Made by a program: the position numbers and the translations under genes
From: Saccharum officinarum
Lineage: Eukaryota; Streptophyta; Magnoliopsida; Poales; Poaceae
NCBI GenBank assembly: GCA_020631735.1
Contig: CM036191.1
Span: forward strand, 42,481,309-42,545,308
Length of the DNA stretch: 64,000 nt
Reading direction: 5' to 3'
Shown: positions 22,066-33,179 of the stretch, one piece after another
Layout of the letters: each line of letters starts with the position of its first letter
How positions within the stretch are numbered: position 1 is the stretch's first letter
Notes under the pieces: generated by a model
Told to the model about the DNA's origin: nothing
Seen by the model: the letters and a program-made list of their open reading frames with translations, nothing else
Database searches by the model: none

Positions 22066-22990
22066 TACATGGATGATATTATCTTTAGTGGTTCGTCTCA
22101 TGCTCTTGTTACCAAGTTTGTAGATACTATGACCAGGGAGTTCGAGATGAGTATGATGGGTGAGCTTAACATCTTCCCTTGGTTGCAACTCAAATAGACC
22201 CAAGACGGGACCTTGTGCACCAAGGCAAGTACACCAAGGATGTGCTCAAGAAATTCGATATGGGTGAGGCCAAGCCTCTTTCAATACCCATGTCAACGAC
22301 GACCATGCTGGATGTTGATGAGGATGACAAGCCCGTGGACCAGAAGGAGTACAGAAGATGATCGGCTCACTTTTGTACTTGACAGTGATGAGGCTAGACA
22401 TACACTTTGCAGTGTGTTTGTGCGCATTGCTCTCAAGCATGGTCATGCACTTCACACAAGTAGGCTGTGAAGAAGATTATGTGGTACTTGCACTTCACCC
22501 CCAAGTTTGATCTTTGATACTAATCCACTTTGACTCATCTTTGTGTGGTTACTCTGATGTTGATTTCGCTGGGTGCCGGTTAGATCGTAAGTCCACTTTG
22601 AGTACGTGTCAATTTTTGGGTTCATCTTTGGTTTCCTTGTCCTCTCGCAAGCAGTCTAGTGTAGCGTAGTGCACAACCGAGGCCAAGTACATTGCTGCTA
22701 CTAGATGTTACTCCAGCTTTTGTGGATGATAGCCACCTTGAGAGACGTTGTCTTGATCTTTGAGAGAGTTCCACTCCTATTTGACAATACCTTTGCAATA
22801 ACATGGCAAAGAACCCTATACTCTACTCCAAAACTAAGCATATCGGTGTTCACTTACATTTCCAGAGAGATCACTGTGAAAATGCGATATTGATATTTGC
22901 CATGTAGACACCCATAGACAGCTCATAGACATCCTCACAAAACCTCGAGATCAACAAACCTTTGTCTGTTTGTGAGGGGAGTTGGATGTG
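22066..22990 (+). pseudogene. Ty1-copia RT-RNase H remnant (SIRE-like)
   Basis: Starting at the YMDD catalytic box of reverse transcriptase, the piece continues DIIFSGSSHALVTKF, EFEMSMMGELN and then YTKDVLKKFDMGEAKPLS. It then gives the copia RNase H region (CGYSDVDFAGCRLDRKST, then SSRKQSSVA and TEAKYIAA) and ends near DTHRQLIDILTKP. Frames change repeatedly and stops occur (for example TAG at about 22,196), so nothing is expressed. Everything upstream of YMDD and all LTRs are missing. Confidence 0.85.
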
Positions 22991-23362
22991 TGCGTTCTTT
23001 TTTAGAGGAGGAAAGCATTGTTTCTTGTAGAGTAGTTTTGGTTTTTGTCTTTGTAGTATAGCTTTTGTTTTGGATCCTAGCATGTGTATGATGTCTGAGA
23101 TTCATTTTCTATCATGTTTATACAGGTTGCTATGTCTCAATCTTGGAGTCTTTCGCTTCCACTTGATATACTCTGATGAATTTGTGCTAAAATTTGACTC
23201 CAAGATAAATAAACAGAAAGATTGAGAGGGATTACACTATCACATCTCACTGTATCGAGACTACTTCTCATTGCACTTGAGATGAACTTGAGCAATGTAG
23301 TGTATGACCGAAACCAATGCTTTGAGCTTATAATTGTCTTTTGACATAGGCTTCGCCCAGTA

Positions 23363-23608
23363 GAAATTTAGGAAAGATAGCGCTTACAACCTCTCGCAAT
23401 CACACGCCTTGTATCTTACTTGTGTAAAATGAGTGAAATGATAATTTGATGAAAAACACAAGTTTGGAGTTTATCAGTGGCATGTTGAAATTTAGGCAAG
23501 ATAGCGCTTACAACCTCTTGCAATCACATGCTTTGTATCTTACTTGTGTAAAATGAGTGAAATGATAATTTGATGAAAAACACAAGTTTTGAGTTCATTT
23601 GTGGCATT
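23363..23608. repeat. 124-bp tandem duplication
   Basis: The unit starting 'gaaatttaggaaagatagcgc' at 23,363 recurs from 23,487, differing at only a few bases. It carries no motif and lies in untranslated sequence after the copia remnant. Confidence 0.85.
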
Positions 23609-23612
23609 TACG

Positions 23613-23694
23613 CCTGAACCGTGACTAGAGGCTCATGTTGGGTTTCAACTCTAGCCTACCCCAACTTGTTTGGAACTAAAAGGCTCTGTTGTTG
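23613..23694 (+). mobile_element. LINE 3' tail fragment
   Basis: 'gaaccgtgac' followed by 'ctagcctaccccaacttg' and a TTG-repeat end matches the 3' tail of the LINE 300 bp downstream (24,228-24,355). Only the last 80 bp are present, so it is a second, severely truncated insertion of the same family. Confidence 0.6.
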
Positions 23695-23920
23695 TTCATT
23701 TTGAATGATCTACTCCTGAAGCTCCTGCGTTCTGCATCCCATTGATCTTCATAGCATATTTTGAGGGGGCGTTGCAGTTTTTGGATAGCTTGATGTGTGC
23801 ATGTATCAACAAGAGGGACAGAGATTCCACGCACAACATGCATGCATTAGTGAGATATGCATCCATTTAGGGTGGGTTTGCATTTGAGGCTATTTTGCTA
23901 GTTGTGCTGAGCCTTTGCCT

Positions 23921-24355
23921 TGGTGTTGTGGGCACACAAGGAGGGATAGAGTCCGGAATGACGATATTCGGGATAGGGTTGGGGTGGCACCAATTGAGGA
24001 GAAATTGATTCAACATCGGTTGAGATGGTTTGGACATGTTCAACGGAGGCCTCCTGAGGCGCCGGTGCGTAGTGGGGTTTTAAAGCGGGCTGATAATGTA
24101 AAGAGTGGTAGAGGTCGACCTAAACTAACTTGGGAAGAGTCCGTTAAGAGAGACCTTAAGGAGTGGAATATCTCTAAGGATTTAGCTATGGACAGGAGCG
24201 CTTGGAGACTGGCAATCAACGTGCCCGAACCGTGACCTCTTTTCTGTTTTTTTATCATTTATGTCCCTTTTTGTGTCTTCCTGTTTATCGTCTCTTTTGG
24301 GTTTCATCTCTAGCCTACCCCAACTTGCTTGGGACAAAAGACTATGTTGTTGTTG
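23921..24355 (+). mobile_element. 5'-truncated LINE with intact target duplication
   Basis: The insert encodes the C-terminal end of a plant LINE polyprotein in one frame to 24,235: LRWFGHVQRRPPEAPVRSG, then RGRPKLTWEESVKRDLKEW and a final NVPEP. It ends with 'cctaccccaacttgcttggg' and a (TTG)n tail. The 19-bp TTGTGCTGAGCCTTTGCCT occurs directly at both sides (23,902-23,920 and 24,356-24,374), a classic target-primed insertion footprint. The perfect duplication suggests a fairly recent event. The RT core is missing, so it is immobile. Confidence 0.85.
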
Positions 24356-24374
24356 TTGTGCTGAGCCTTTGCCT

Positions 24375-26186
24375 CTTCTGGAGGGACTAGCTTTGGTTTT
24401 GGCAGCTTTGAGCTACCACATGGGGACAGCTTCCATGGAGAACTCGTGGGGCAGGGAGAGAGTTTGGCACAGTTACGGAGGGAGGAGCAGCCACCGGATT
24501 CCGGCACGCTAGTCACGAAGGAAGGAGTGGTCGCCATATATATCTCGGCGCGCTCGTTGCTGGGAGAACGCCTACTCCAGAGCATATAGTCAGCAACCAA
24601 ATCAATCAACCAAAAAAATGCTCTTAAAAGGGTCAGGACAAGCATCAGCTTGTGGGGATATTTCTTCCTATTACTATTCTTGTATGCAATTAGAAAAATC
24701 ACTGCTACTCAAAGTAGTATACAAACATATTTGCCTCCTACCCACTGTTGACAAGCAGCATATAGCCCCTTCAACAGCGATAAGAACTTACCAGGCGGCA
24801 AGCGTGGTCAGCCCTCATTCAAACCTGGCAAAAACAGCGATAAGAACTCAGCGTGCTCTCCCAACACCGTCAATCTCGCAATATCATCAAACAGGCAAGT
24901 GTCTCTAAAATAGATGCACTGTACAAGAACGATCACTGAGAAAGCTAACCTTGTTGGTCGTGTGTATGACAAGATAAGAGGATTTCGTTCTTGCTCAACT
25001 CGAATTTGAAGGTGAGATCTGCTCGTCGAGGCGCTTCTCTGCTCGGCGAGATCAGGTACAGATTCAAAGGCAAGGTCTGCTCGGCGAGATCAGGTACTTG
25101 TTCTTCGAGGATTTCCCACGCAGCAGTAATATATAAGGGGAAGCAATCGTGGAAAAGCAAAAGGCGGAAGCAATCGCGGAAAAGAAATTCACGTCGGACA
25201 TGGAGTTCGTAACATACCGATATAGTTCGCGATTTGATTCCGACTAACACAGGGGAACGGCCGGGACAGGCATGCAAGCACAGGCCTGCGATGGATTTTG
25301 ACTACCGCGGCGTCCGGCCTAGGGTCCTGCGACGGACGTCACAGGCGGGGGGATGCAGACCTGCGACGGCCATGATGGGCGGTCGGGCTGATCTTGCCGC
25401 CGTCCATCTCCCGGCGCATGGGCCTGAGACGGCCGGGACGAGCGCTGGGCGGCCTAGGATGCCGGCATAGGCAGCCTGGGAGCCGCCGCCGTCCATCTCC
25501 CAGCGAACGAGATCCCAGCGCGAGGAAGGAAGGACGAGGCAGGTAGTGGAGGTGCACGAGCTTGCAATGGCCGGGACGGGCGGGCGGCCGGCTGGCTATG
25601 GTCGTGCTAGGTGGAGGGTCGTCGACCTCGGCCGCGCCACCGCCTTCGCTGCTGCACTCATGGGCCAGGGCACTGATCTGTTGGACTACCTCGTCGCTCC
25701 CTCGACGCCATCATCACCGCCATCCCCGACAACGCCCCCTCGGCAGAGGCGGAGGCAACGAACCGAAGAAGAATGATTTTTTTCGATAGGAAATCGACAG
25801 GACGGGGGAGAGGAAGAGGAAGGAACGATGGAACAGCCTGGATGGGTGCGTGTGTGAGAATGGGCTAAGGCGAGTGGAAAGGAAGGAGTGGGCTGACTGT
25901 TGGGCTAGATTAGAATGGGCTAGACGTAAAAATAGCCTAAAATTTTATTATTAGGGAAGTACATATCTTTAAATTCTACATGCATATGCATACAATTTTA
26001 CTAATAATTTCATCGATAACCAAAGTAAAATAAAATCAAAGTACACTTCTACTTATCTCCAATATCAAAGTGAACTAAATTATAATGGATAATATTTATT
26101 CAAATGATAGGTTGAGTGAAGAAGTTGGAATAAGAATGGTAGGCAACTTTTGCTTTATCAATGTTTTTGTAATGGAAAAGGTCCAT
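24375..26186. other. No gene recognised
   Basis: Mixed composition. At 25,039-25,099 the phrase 'tctgctcggcgagatcaggtac' occurs twice. From 25,230 to 25,780 it is GC-rich with competing open frames on both strands, none with a domain. From 25,920 it is AT-rich. Confidence 0.35.
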
Positions 26187-26692
26187 ATTACTCCCTCTAA
26201 GTTTGGCATATGTCCATGTAACCCTCAAACTAACATTCGGTTCAATTTTCTCTCTCCAACTATTTAAGCTGGTCTAACTAACACCTTAAAGAGATGTTTC
26301 TTTTTTATTTCTCTATGTAAAAACTATATTTTAGTTTCAAATTTTGTGAGGTGATAGAGGACATTGTATTTTGTATTAAAAAATACACTATGAATTTTTC
26401 ATCATTATGTTTTATACGATATTGTACCTCTGGTGTTAATTTATTATTAAATTTGCTAAGCTATTAAAATAGTGGCAAAAAGTTAAGATATATTTTTCTA
26501 AAATAACTTATGATGTTATCTATCATGTCACAAAAGTTGATTCTAAGCCTCAACTAATACGTGGAAAAACAAAAATAACAAACCATGTTAAGGGGTAAAC
26601 TAGACCAACTTAAATAGTTGGAGGAAGTAAATTGAACCAAATATAAGTTTATGGGGGTAATCTGGACATGTGCCAAATTTGAAGGGAGTAAT
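26187..26692. mobile_element. MITE with ~100-bp terminal inverted repeats
   Basis: The left end ATTACTCCCTCTAAGTTTGG and the reverse complement of the right end, ATTACTCCCTTCAAATTTGG, match. Similarity continues for about 100 bp on each side (catatgtcca / cacatgtcca; ggttcaattt; tccaactatttaag). The 300-bp AT-rich centre has no coding sequence. Long arms suggest a Mutator-like or fold-back origin, but no 9-bp target duplication is evident. Confidence 0.75.
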
Positions 26693-29263
26693 TTGGAATT
26701 TTTCTTTTTGTAATTATAAAATTGTTACACAAGTAGAGATTAAAATATATGGATCTATAATATAGACAAAGACTTGTAGAAAGTAATATAATTACTGATA
26801 AATGTTTCATTTCAATTAATCAATCATTACTTACATAATATTTATCACGAAATTATAAATTATAAATGAATAAATAATAAATTAAAGTATTCAAATAATT
26901 TACAACAACAAATACATTAGGTTTAAACTAAATTAAAAATAATAAAATTAATTTAATCTTTACGTATCATTAACAATATTAAATTAATAGTAAATGTTAT
27001 TTATAGATACACAATTAAATAGTTCAGTGTATCATTAGTAATAATAAAAATCAATAATTAAGAGAGAAAACTTTTAAATAGATTCATTATATCTTGTTCT
27101 TAGTGAATACGGATAAATGTCGGACATTTCATATTTTTGTTGAATACGAATTTAGAATTGGAATGAGAAAAATATTGAAAAATGAATTTGAATACATCGA
27201 TTTAGTATCCACATTAGACACAGATACAAATACGGATTATCCGTATTATAAGTTTTAGCGGATATCAATGTCAGATAATTTTTTTTTGAGGATGAATGTC
27301 GGATAATTTAGATGCTTATTTTGATTTTCTATCCCTAAATATACGCTAGCAAAAGCAAACATGGTCGCACAGCAGCAAAACGTAGAGTTTATCCTATCTT
27401 TTACTTTTGAATCTGGAGTTCAACATCTGGCATGTCATTTGCCCATGTCGCTCTATTTTTACCACAATTCGAACCCAGGCAACCATCCGGCCGTAGGTCG
27501 TGCCCCCATTACTAGAGTAATGACGAGAGGGCTTGTCGTTCAGCCCTTTGCAACTTCTTTACCGCCGCCGTCACGTCTCTCATGGGTGCCGGCCAGCCCG
27601 GGGCTGTCGACAGCGAGGACCAGATGCGGCTCCATTGTCACTGCCTCTTCCTCCATCTCACACACAACGACAAGGCGGCGGCAGTGCAGAGTCGAGCGCA
27701 ATATGGTGCGAAATGGCTCGAGCGATGATATAACTGTAGACCCTCAATGCCTGCAGCTAGGGCAGTCCCAAAGCTTGAAACTATGCACGTCGTCCGTAGC
27801 AGCCACGTCAACGAGAAACCATACGTAGAAACTAACTCACCAAGTGCAGGTTTCTTCATGAAATAAATGATACTGGCTATTTCCTCTTCCTCTCTCCCAA
27901 CTCATCTTCTTCCTCCTCGACTCTATCTTCTCTCAGGCAGAGCAGGTGAGAGGGGAAAAGGGAGGGCGGTCAGCAGCATGGCCGGCCGGGTCCAGTGCGG
28001 CGAGCAGGCGCGACCGAGTGCTGCCGGCGTAAGCGGGCCAGGCCGATGCGGGCGAGCAGGCGCAGCCGAGGAGGGCCAGCGCGGTCCAACATGGCTGGGC
28101 AGGTCCGCCGCGGGCGAGCCAGTGTGGTGGAGCGGGTGAGGCGGCGCGGCCGCCATGAGAGGGGCCGGTGCGGGCGAGCGGGCGCGGCTGAGCAAGTCCG
28201 ACGTGGCCGAGCGAGCATGGCCGGCGCGGCCAGGTTGCCCAGCGCGGGCGAGCGGGCGCGGCTGAGCACGTTCGACGTGGCCTAGCAAGCGATCGTGGCC
28301 GGTGCGAGCGCGCGGCGCGGCCAGGCAGGGCTAGCGTGGGCGAGCGGGCACGACCGTCAAGTGAGCGCGGCGGTAGAAACCGGTGGTTTCTCCCCGACGC
28401 TAATTTTGGGACTGCCCTCAGATATTGGGACAAGGGAAGCTGTTACTCACACTTGATCTACAAGCTCGTGCTATTTAATGGAAATGTTGGCAAGAAGACA
28501 AATCAATATATTGATCTCCTTCCTATACTTTGGTGCTGAACTGGCAAAATATCTATGATTAATCTAATTCCTCGGCTATTCTTGCCCAGAGTGCTTGGCT
28601 GCTTGCTATCTTACCATTCAATTTTTATTGCTCTGTTATCTTTTTCTCCAAGAAAACATATTGAGCGCGGCTCGATTTCATTGACCCTAAACTTTTTTTT
28701 TTCACTCAGAGTATCCACTCATAATATAGCTACAAATAGAATAAATTAATACTTTGTATGAGTAGATACTCTGTAGATGCTAAATTATGAGTGGTTTAAA
28801 GAATTGTATTTTTATCTTCTGTAGAAGCATTTGGTTACCTAATTAATGTGTAGATTTCTCTGTATATGTATTAGCAGAATCTGATGCTTTAAAATTAATA
28901 CCTCATAGTTTCCTGGTTACTATAGTCAGATTCCTTAAGTGAGTACTATGAGTATTCTGGAACCGACCACAAATTTTTCTTTTAAAGGCTTACAACATAT
29001 TAATTAGACCCAAAATCGGAACGCCTAACTTCAAGCATAGTTTACCCAAACCTTCATATTTCTTTATACGACAATGATACGCTGAGGACGTCCGTTCGTC
29101 CGGGTGCCATCTTCCCAAATAAAAAAAGTATCTCCCACTCCATCTCACGCGCTCGCCGCAGGCTCCGCTTTGCTTCCTCTACCCTCAAATGCCGTAGGCT
29201 CCACTCCGCTTCCCCTGCCTAGTGGCCCTCGCCCACCTCCGCGACGCCAGGCTCTACCACTGG
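26693..29263. other. AT-rich desert, then GC-rich imperfect repeats; no gene
   Basis: 26,700-27,350 is extremely AT-rich. From 27,960 to 28,370 short GC-rich phrases (gcgggcgagcgggcgcggc) repeat imperfectly and open several frames by composition. At 28,707-28,723 and 28,757-28,773 a 17-bp inverted repeat (cagagtatccactcata) forms a small hairpin. No domain is recognised. Confidence 0.4.
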
Positions 29264-30180
29264 AGTCGTGCCTCCTGCCCGCCCCCGACCTCATCGCCGT
29301 GGCCGGCGCCGACATCCTCCTCATCACCTCCTCCTGTGGCCGGAGCCGGTGAGGGCATCATGGCTGTACTTTGCGCCGGCCTCGAGGCTCCTCGCGCCCC
29401 GGTAGCGGAAGAAGCTCACAGGGGCCAAGTTCGTAGTGCTCTTCGCTCCACCACCTCTCAGCCCCGATCTACCCATCCAGGCGGTTATTGAGTTCCTTAG
29501 CGCGCCTGACATGGTGGCGGCCGCCCACTAGAGTGTCGCGCCTGATATGTTGCAAGCGTATGTTTCAAGTGTTTTAGATGTTTCAGAGCTATGTTGCAAG
29601 TGTTTCATATGATATTACAAAAGTAGATTGTGATGTTGCATATGTTGCAATTATTTTAGAGGCATGTTGCAAGCGTTTATTCAAAATATTTCATCTGTTT
29701 TTCAAACGTATGTTTGCAATCATTTTTTATTCGGATGTTGCGTATGTTTCACACATGTTGCAAGAGTATATTATAATGGGTTCAGCTATTTTAGCCTTAT
29801 GTTGCAGTAAGTGTTTTCGTATTGCAAGTTGCAAGTGTTTTATCTAGATGTTGTATATGTTTCACACACATGTTTATGGTGTATGTTGCAAATGTTTCAT
29901 CTGCTTCAGACGTATGTTCCATTCAAATGTTTCATGTTTCAGAGAGGTGTGTGAGTCATGGAGCATGCTTTGGGTGCCGAGGAATCAGGTGCGGCGAGCT
30001 GGGTGCCGGCGGTTGGGGCGTGCCGTGCCTGGGTCCAGTGGATGGGGGCGTGCTAGTCCTCATCCCGACTTCTGGGTCCCGCTCGCGCGGAGAGAGAGGA
30101 GCGGGTTCACTAGGAAGGAGCCGCAGGCATAGCAACAGGGCGGGGTGCGTGTGCGGGGCGTCCGGACATCCAGGCACTAG
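29264..30180 (+). repeat. Dispersed grass repeat, copy 1 (tgttgcaagtgttt family)
   Basis: A GC-rich head (gtcgtgcctcctgc...) is followed by many degenerate copies of 'atgttgcaagtgtttcat' and a GC-rich tail ending 'caggcactag'. A diverged copy with the same order lies at 54,677-55,568. The upstream breakpoint of the 12-kb duplication (29,683) falls inside this element. The head could be a captured coding piece (KFVVLFAPPPLSPDLPI here, KPIVLFAPLPPSPDLPI in the other copy), but I cannot name it. Confidence 0.65.
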
Positions 30181-30502
30181 CCACGCCCTTATATTTTTAA
30201 CATTGTCACATATAATGTAGAAATCGATTCAACTAGTAGCCAAGTAGACCTCTCTAAAAGACCTGTATGTATAATATACGACATTGATAACTGTTAATTA
30301 TTCTTGCTCAATCTAGAATGGGGTGTTTTAAGGTAGCCGTGCCTGGTTTTCTACTCTGTTCTAATATTGTATCATGATTAGACACTAGCTATTCTTACTC
30401 ATATAAGCTCATGTGTAAGTTCGACTCACAGAAGGGGATCGTTATATCTAACTTATCACACAATACGACAACAGGCGAGGATTTATAGTCCGGGAGGGGC
30501 GA

Positions 30503-30737
30503 AGCCGTTAAGCATCTGCCGATGGGTATGACGACATCATCAGTCATCCATGAGTGGGTGTTTATCTTCATGTCAAGAGGGATCTGCACTTTCTTGACAC
30601 TCCATTCGGTTGAAATGCCAGAGGCACGAGCCGGATGGTGCAGCAGGCAGAGAGCTCAAACTCATCACTCTCAAAAAATATGAGTTGTGCCACCGTGACA
30701 TCGCCTTTGTCTCCGTGGCAGAGGATGCCCATATCTT
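30503..30737 (-). pseudogene. DUF1618 internal fragment, frameshifted (copy 1)
   Basis: This aligns with the middle of gene C exon 1: QDMGILCHGDKGDVTVAQL at its upstream end, then KINTHSWMTDDVVIPIGR. An extra 'ct' in gagctctctgc breaks the frame between the two parts. It directly abuts the gene C intron sequence at 30,738, exactly where the terminal exon of gene A would be expected further on. It derives from a third paralog, and its insertion removed the ancestral exon 2. Confidence 0.8.
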
Positions 30738-31716
30738 GCTCCAACAAATAAGACCTTGGCTATCACAAACTCCTTAGGAGCACGACTAACTGTTTTTCAG
30801 ACTCATGGTCACTCGAGTTTTCTGACACCAGACTTTCCTGATCCATGACGGCAAGCAGCAATGGTAGAACTTCAGTTATGGGCATAGCCACCGTAGTGCT
30901 TACTGTAGTAATGATTTACCTATTATGTTTCTTCTTTATGTCATCATAAGTATAAAACTGAATCCTTTGATGAGAAATGAACTAGCTAAATGAAGAAAGA
31001 AATGCCTTTTTTCATCAAGTATATGGCGATCAAGTTGGTTTCCTGATGAGAAAACAAAGAGGCCTGGACTGCTAGTGTGCATTTTATTTGGGTAGGTTGA
31101 GTTGTCTAATATTGAAGGTGTTACTTGGCTGAGGCAGGTTAATTTTTTTTCTATGGGTTACTCTGGTTTTGGTTAGGAGCCCAAACAATTACAAAAAGAC
31201 TACGGACGGATCCAGAATCCAAAAAAAAAAAGGGTGAACACTAATTGGCGTCCGGGATTCTCACTTGACTTCAAGATAAGGACGCGTTGTGGCCTCCTCA
31301 TGTATGGCAGAACCGTGATGATACAAAGTCCAAACAATTACAATAAGGACGCGTTGTGGCCTCCTCATGTTGGTTCTCTTACTGCATAGCGTTGCATTGG
31401 CTTCAAAAATAAGAATGTCTGGCAGAGCAGGTGAAAGTTTGATGATGCAATCATGATTTAGCAGAAAAATCTGGTTATGTTTTTTAACACATCAACCCAC
31501 TGTTAACAGATTAGCAAGTCATTTAAATGAGTAAAAAGATCATGTCAATATTTTGATATGATAATTGACTAGTCACTTTAAACATAATCAGTTCTCTTTA
31601 TGTTTTTAAATGCACAGCTTAAAAAACAATATAAGTAGTAACAACTTTAAGACTGAGAAGTGGTACAAGCAAGATGCCACAACAGTGGTAAACACAGAAA
31701 AAGAATACAAAAAATA

Positions 31717-33129
31717 TTACCTTGTGATGGCATCCTCACTCAAGTAAGAGGAGAACTCGCTGGGGATGAAGCGATGACCAAAGAAATTGTTCCTGCAGCC
31801 CCTTTTAGGGGGATATCCATCTTCTTCTTCCTCTTCACTGATATAGAGGGCGCTTGACTGCAGCTTCTTGTTCCTCATGTTGACATCAATCATCCAGAAA
31901 AGGCCGCGGTCCTTGTCCTTGAGCAGGAAGCAGATAACATCTGGATCAACCAAGCTAACCAAAGGAAAACTTGGCTTAACCCGTGGAAGGCAACTGTGGC
32001 CAGTGCCAAGAAGGCGGAAGAACTCCTCTGCTCCCATGGTGTTGCTGAGAACCATTGTCCATCTGCCTTCATGGATGTCATCCAAAGTCCATGCTTTTAT
32101 GGTGAAAGGAGTACATTCGGTAAGAATACAGACGAGCTTAATGATGCCAGTGTCAGTGACACAGACAGAGCGCAACGGGTCAGGTTCGTCTGCATCCTTG
32201 TACAGACGCTGAGACTTCAAAGCGTTTTTCGGCAGAGGGATGTAACGGAGCTGCTGATGATCTGGGTTGCTGTTGCTGTCAGTGAGGACATCAATGGCCA
32301 GCATGCCCTGGTAGTTGTCCACCCAGCACAAGCATGTACCAATGGGGAAGACGGCGTCAGTCATCCACGAGTAGGTGTTTATCTTCGTGTCAGGAGGGAT
32401 CTGCACCTTCTTAACATTCCATTCCATTGAAGATCCTGCAGGAGGTGGATTATGCAGCAGGCATAGCTCAATCTCATAGCGCTTGGAAAACATGAGTTCT
32501 GCCACCGTGAACTCGCCTTCGTCGCCGTGGCAGAGGATACCCATATCTTCAGGCAACATGGTGCGCTGTCGCTGCTGCCGATGTGGTTTGCAGAACTCAT
32601 CAAACTCGGGGTCGCTGTAGCCACCGTCGAAGCAGGGGGGAAGCAGAGTCAGTGATGGCGGCGAAGAGGAGCGGCACGAGTAGACGAAGTAGTCGATGGG
32701 GAACGAGTAGCTGTCGTGCCACCACATTGGATCCTCGAAGGGGACGGTCATCCGGAAGAGAATGGAGTTGCGGTGGGCAGCGATGGCGGTGGGCTCCCGG
32801 AAGCTGATCGGCGGCCTGCCCGTCAGGTGGAGATAGAGACGGGAGACCGCGGGAGGGTCGGCGATCCTGAGGGAGGCGCGGACGGGGCGGCCAACGCAGT
32901 CGTGGGCGAGCGCCGAGGCCGTGGCGTCGTCTTCGACGACCCCGCAGCGCCGCCTGCTGCTCCGGTGGACGATGCGGTCGAGGATCAGCCACCTGGGGAC
33001 ACGCGGCGGCGGAGGTAAGGCCGAGGGATTCCTCTGTTCCAAGCCGGGGCGCCTCGTCGGGGAAGGAGATAGCTTCCTCACGCCATTGCCGGGGGCGCGC
33101 TTCCTGATGCCGTTCTCCGCTTCCTCCAT
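31717..33129 (-). CDS. DUF1618-family protein, gene C (470 aa)
   Basis: The frame is intact from MEEAENG to AITR-TAA, with the family motifs PRWLILDRIVH near residue 44, the long beta-rich centre, GTCLCWVDNYQGMLAIDV and YIPLP, and a Glu-rich patch followed by GCRNNFFGHRF near the end. It is clearly paralogous to gene A but lacks the N-terminal 26-residue duplication. A donor-like ACAAG/GTAATA sits at the end of the frame, as in gene A. The homologous terminal exon is missing because the locus is truncated at 30,738. The protein therefore either ends at TAA by intron retention or splices to an unknown exon. A Helitron starts 226 bp upstream of the start codon, so its distal promoter is foreign. 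Role unknown. Confidence 0.85.
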   Translation of the reverse strand: MEEAENGIRKRAPGNGVRKLSPSPTRRPGLEQRNPSALPPPPRVPRWLILDRIVHRSSRRRCGVVEDDATASALAHDCVGRPVRASLRIADPPAVSRLYLHLTGRPPISFREPTAIAAHRNSILFRMTVPFEDPMWWHDSYSFPIDYFVYSCRSSSPPSLTLLPPCFDGGYSDPEFDEFCKPHRQQRQRTMLPEDMGILCHGDEGEFTVAELMFSKRYEIELCLLHNPPPAGSSMEWNVKKVQIPPDTKINTYSWMTDAVFPIGTCLCWVDNYQGMLAIDVLTDSNSNPDHQQLRYIPLPKNALKSQRLYKDADEPDPLRSVCVTDTGIIKLVCILTECTPFTIKAWTLDDIHEGRWTMVLSNTMGAEEFFRLLGTGHSCLPRVKPSFPLVSLVDPDVICFLLKDKDRGLFWMIDVNMRNKKLQSSALYISEEEEEDGYPPKRGCRNNFFGHRFIPSEFSSYLSEDAITR

Positions 33130-33160
33130 GCCGCCGCATTAGGGGAGACCGACGACAGCA

Positions 33161-33179
33161 GGGTTAGGGTAGGGTTAGG
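33161..33179 (-). promoter_or_regulatory. Telomere-like CCCTAA motifs upstream of gene C
   Basis: On the coding strand the sequence reads CCTAACCCTACCCTAACCC, 32 bp before the start codon. This is a doubled telo-box-like element in the position of the single telo-box of gene A. It could act in transcription or in the 5' leader. Confidence 0.45.

Noticed and set aside
27933..28433. 166-codon frame over the GC-rich repeats
   Set aside because: Ala/Arg/Pro repeats in all frames come from short GC-rich tandem phrases.
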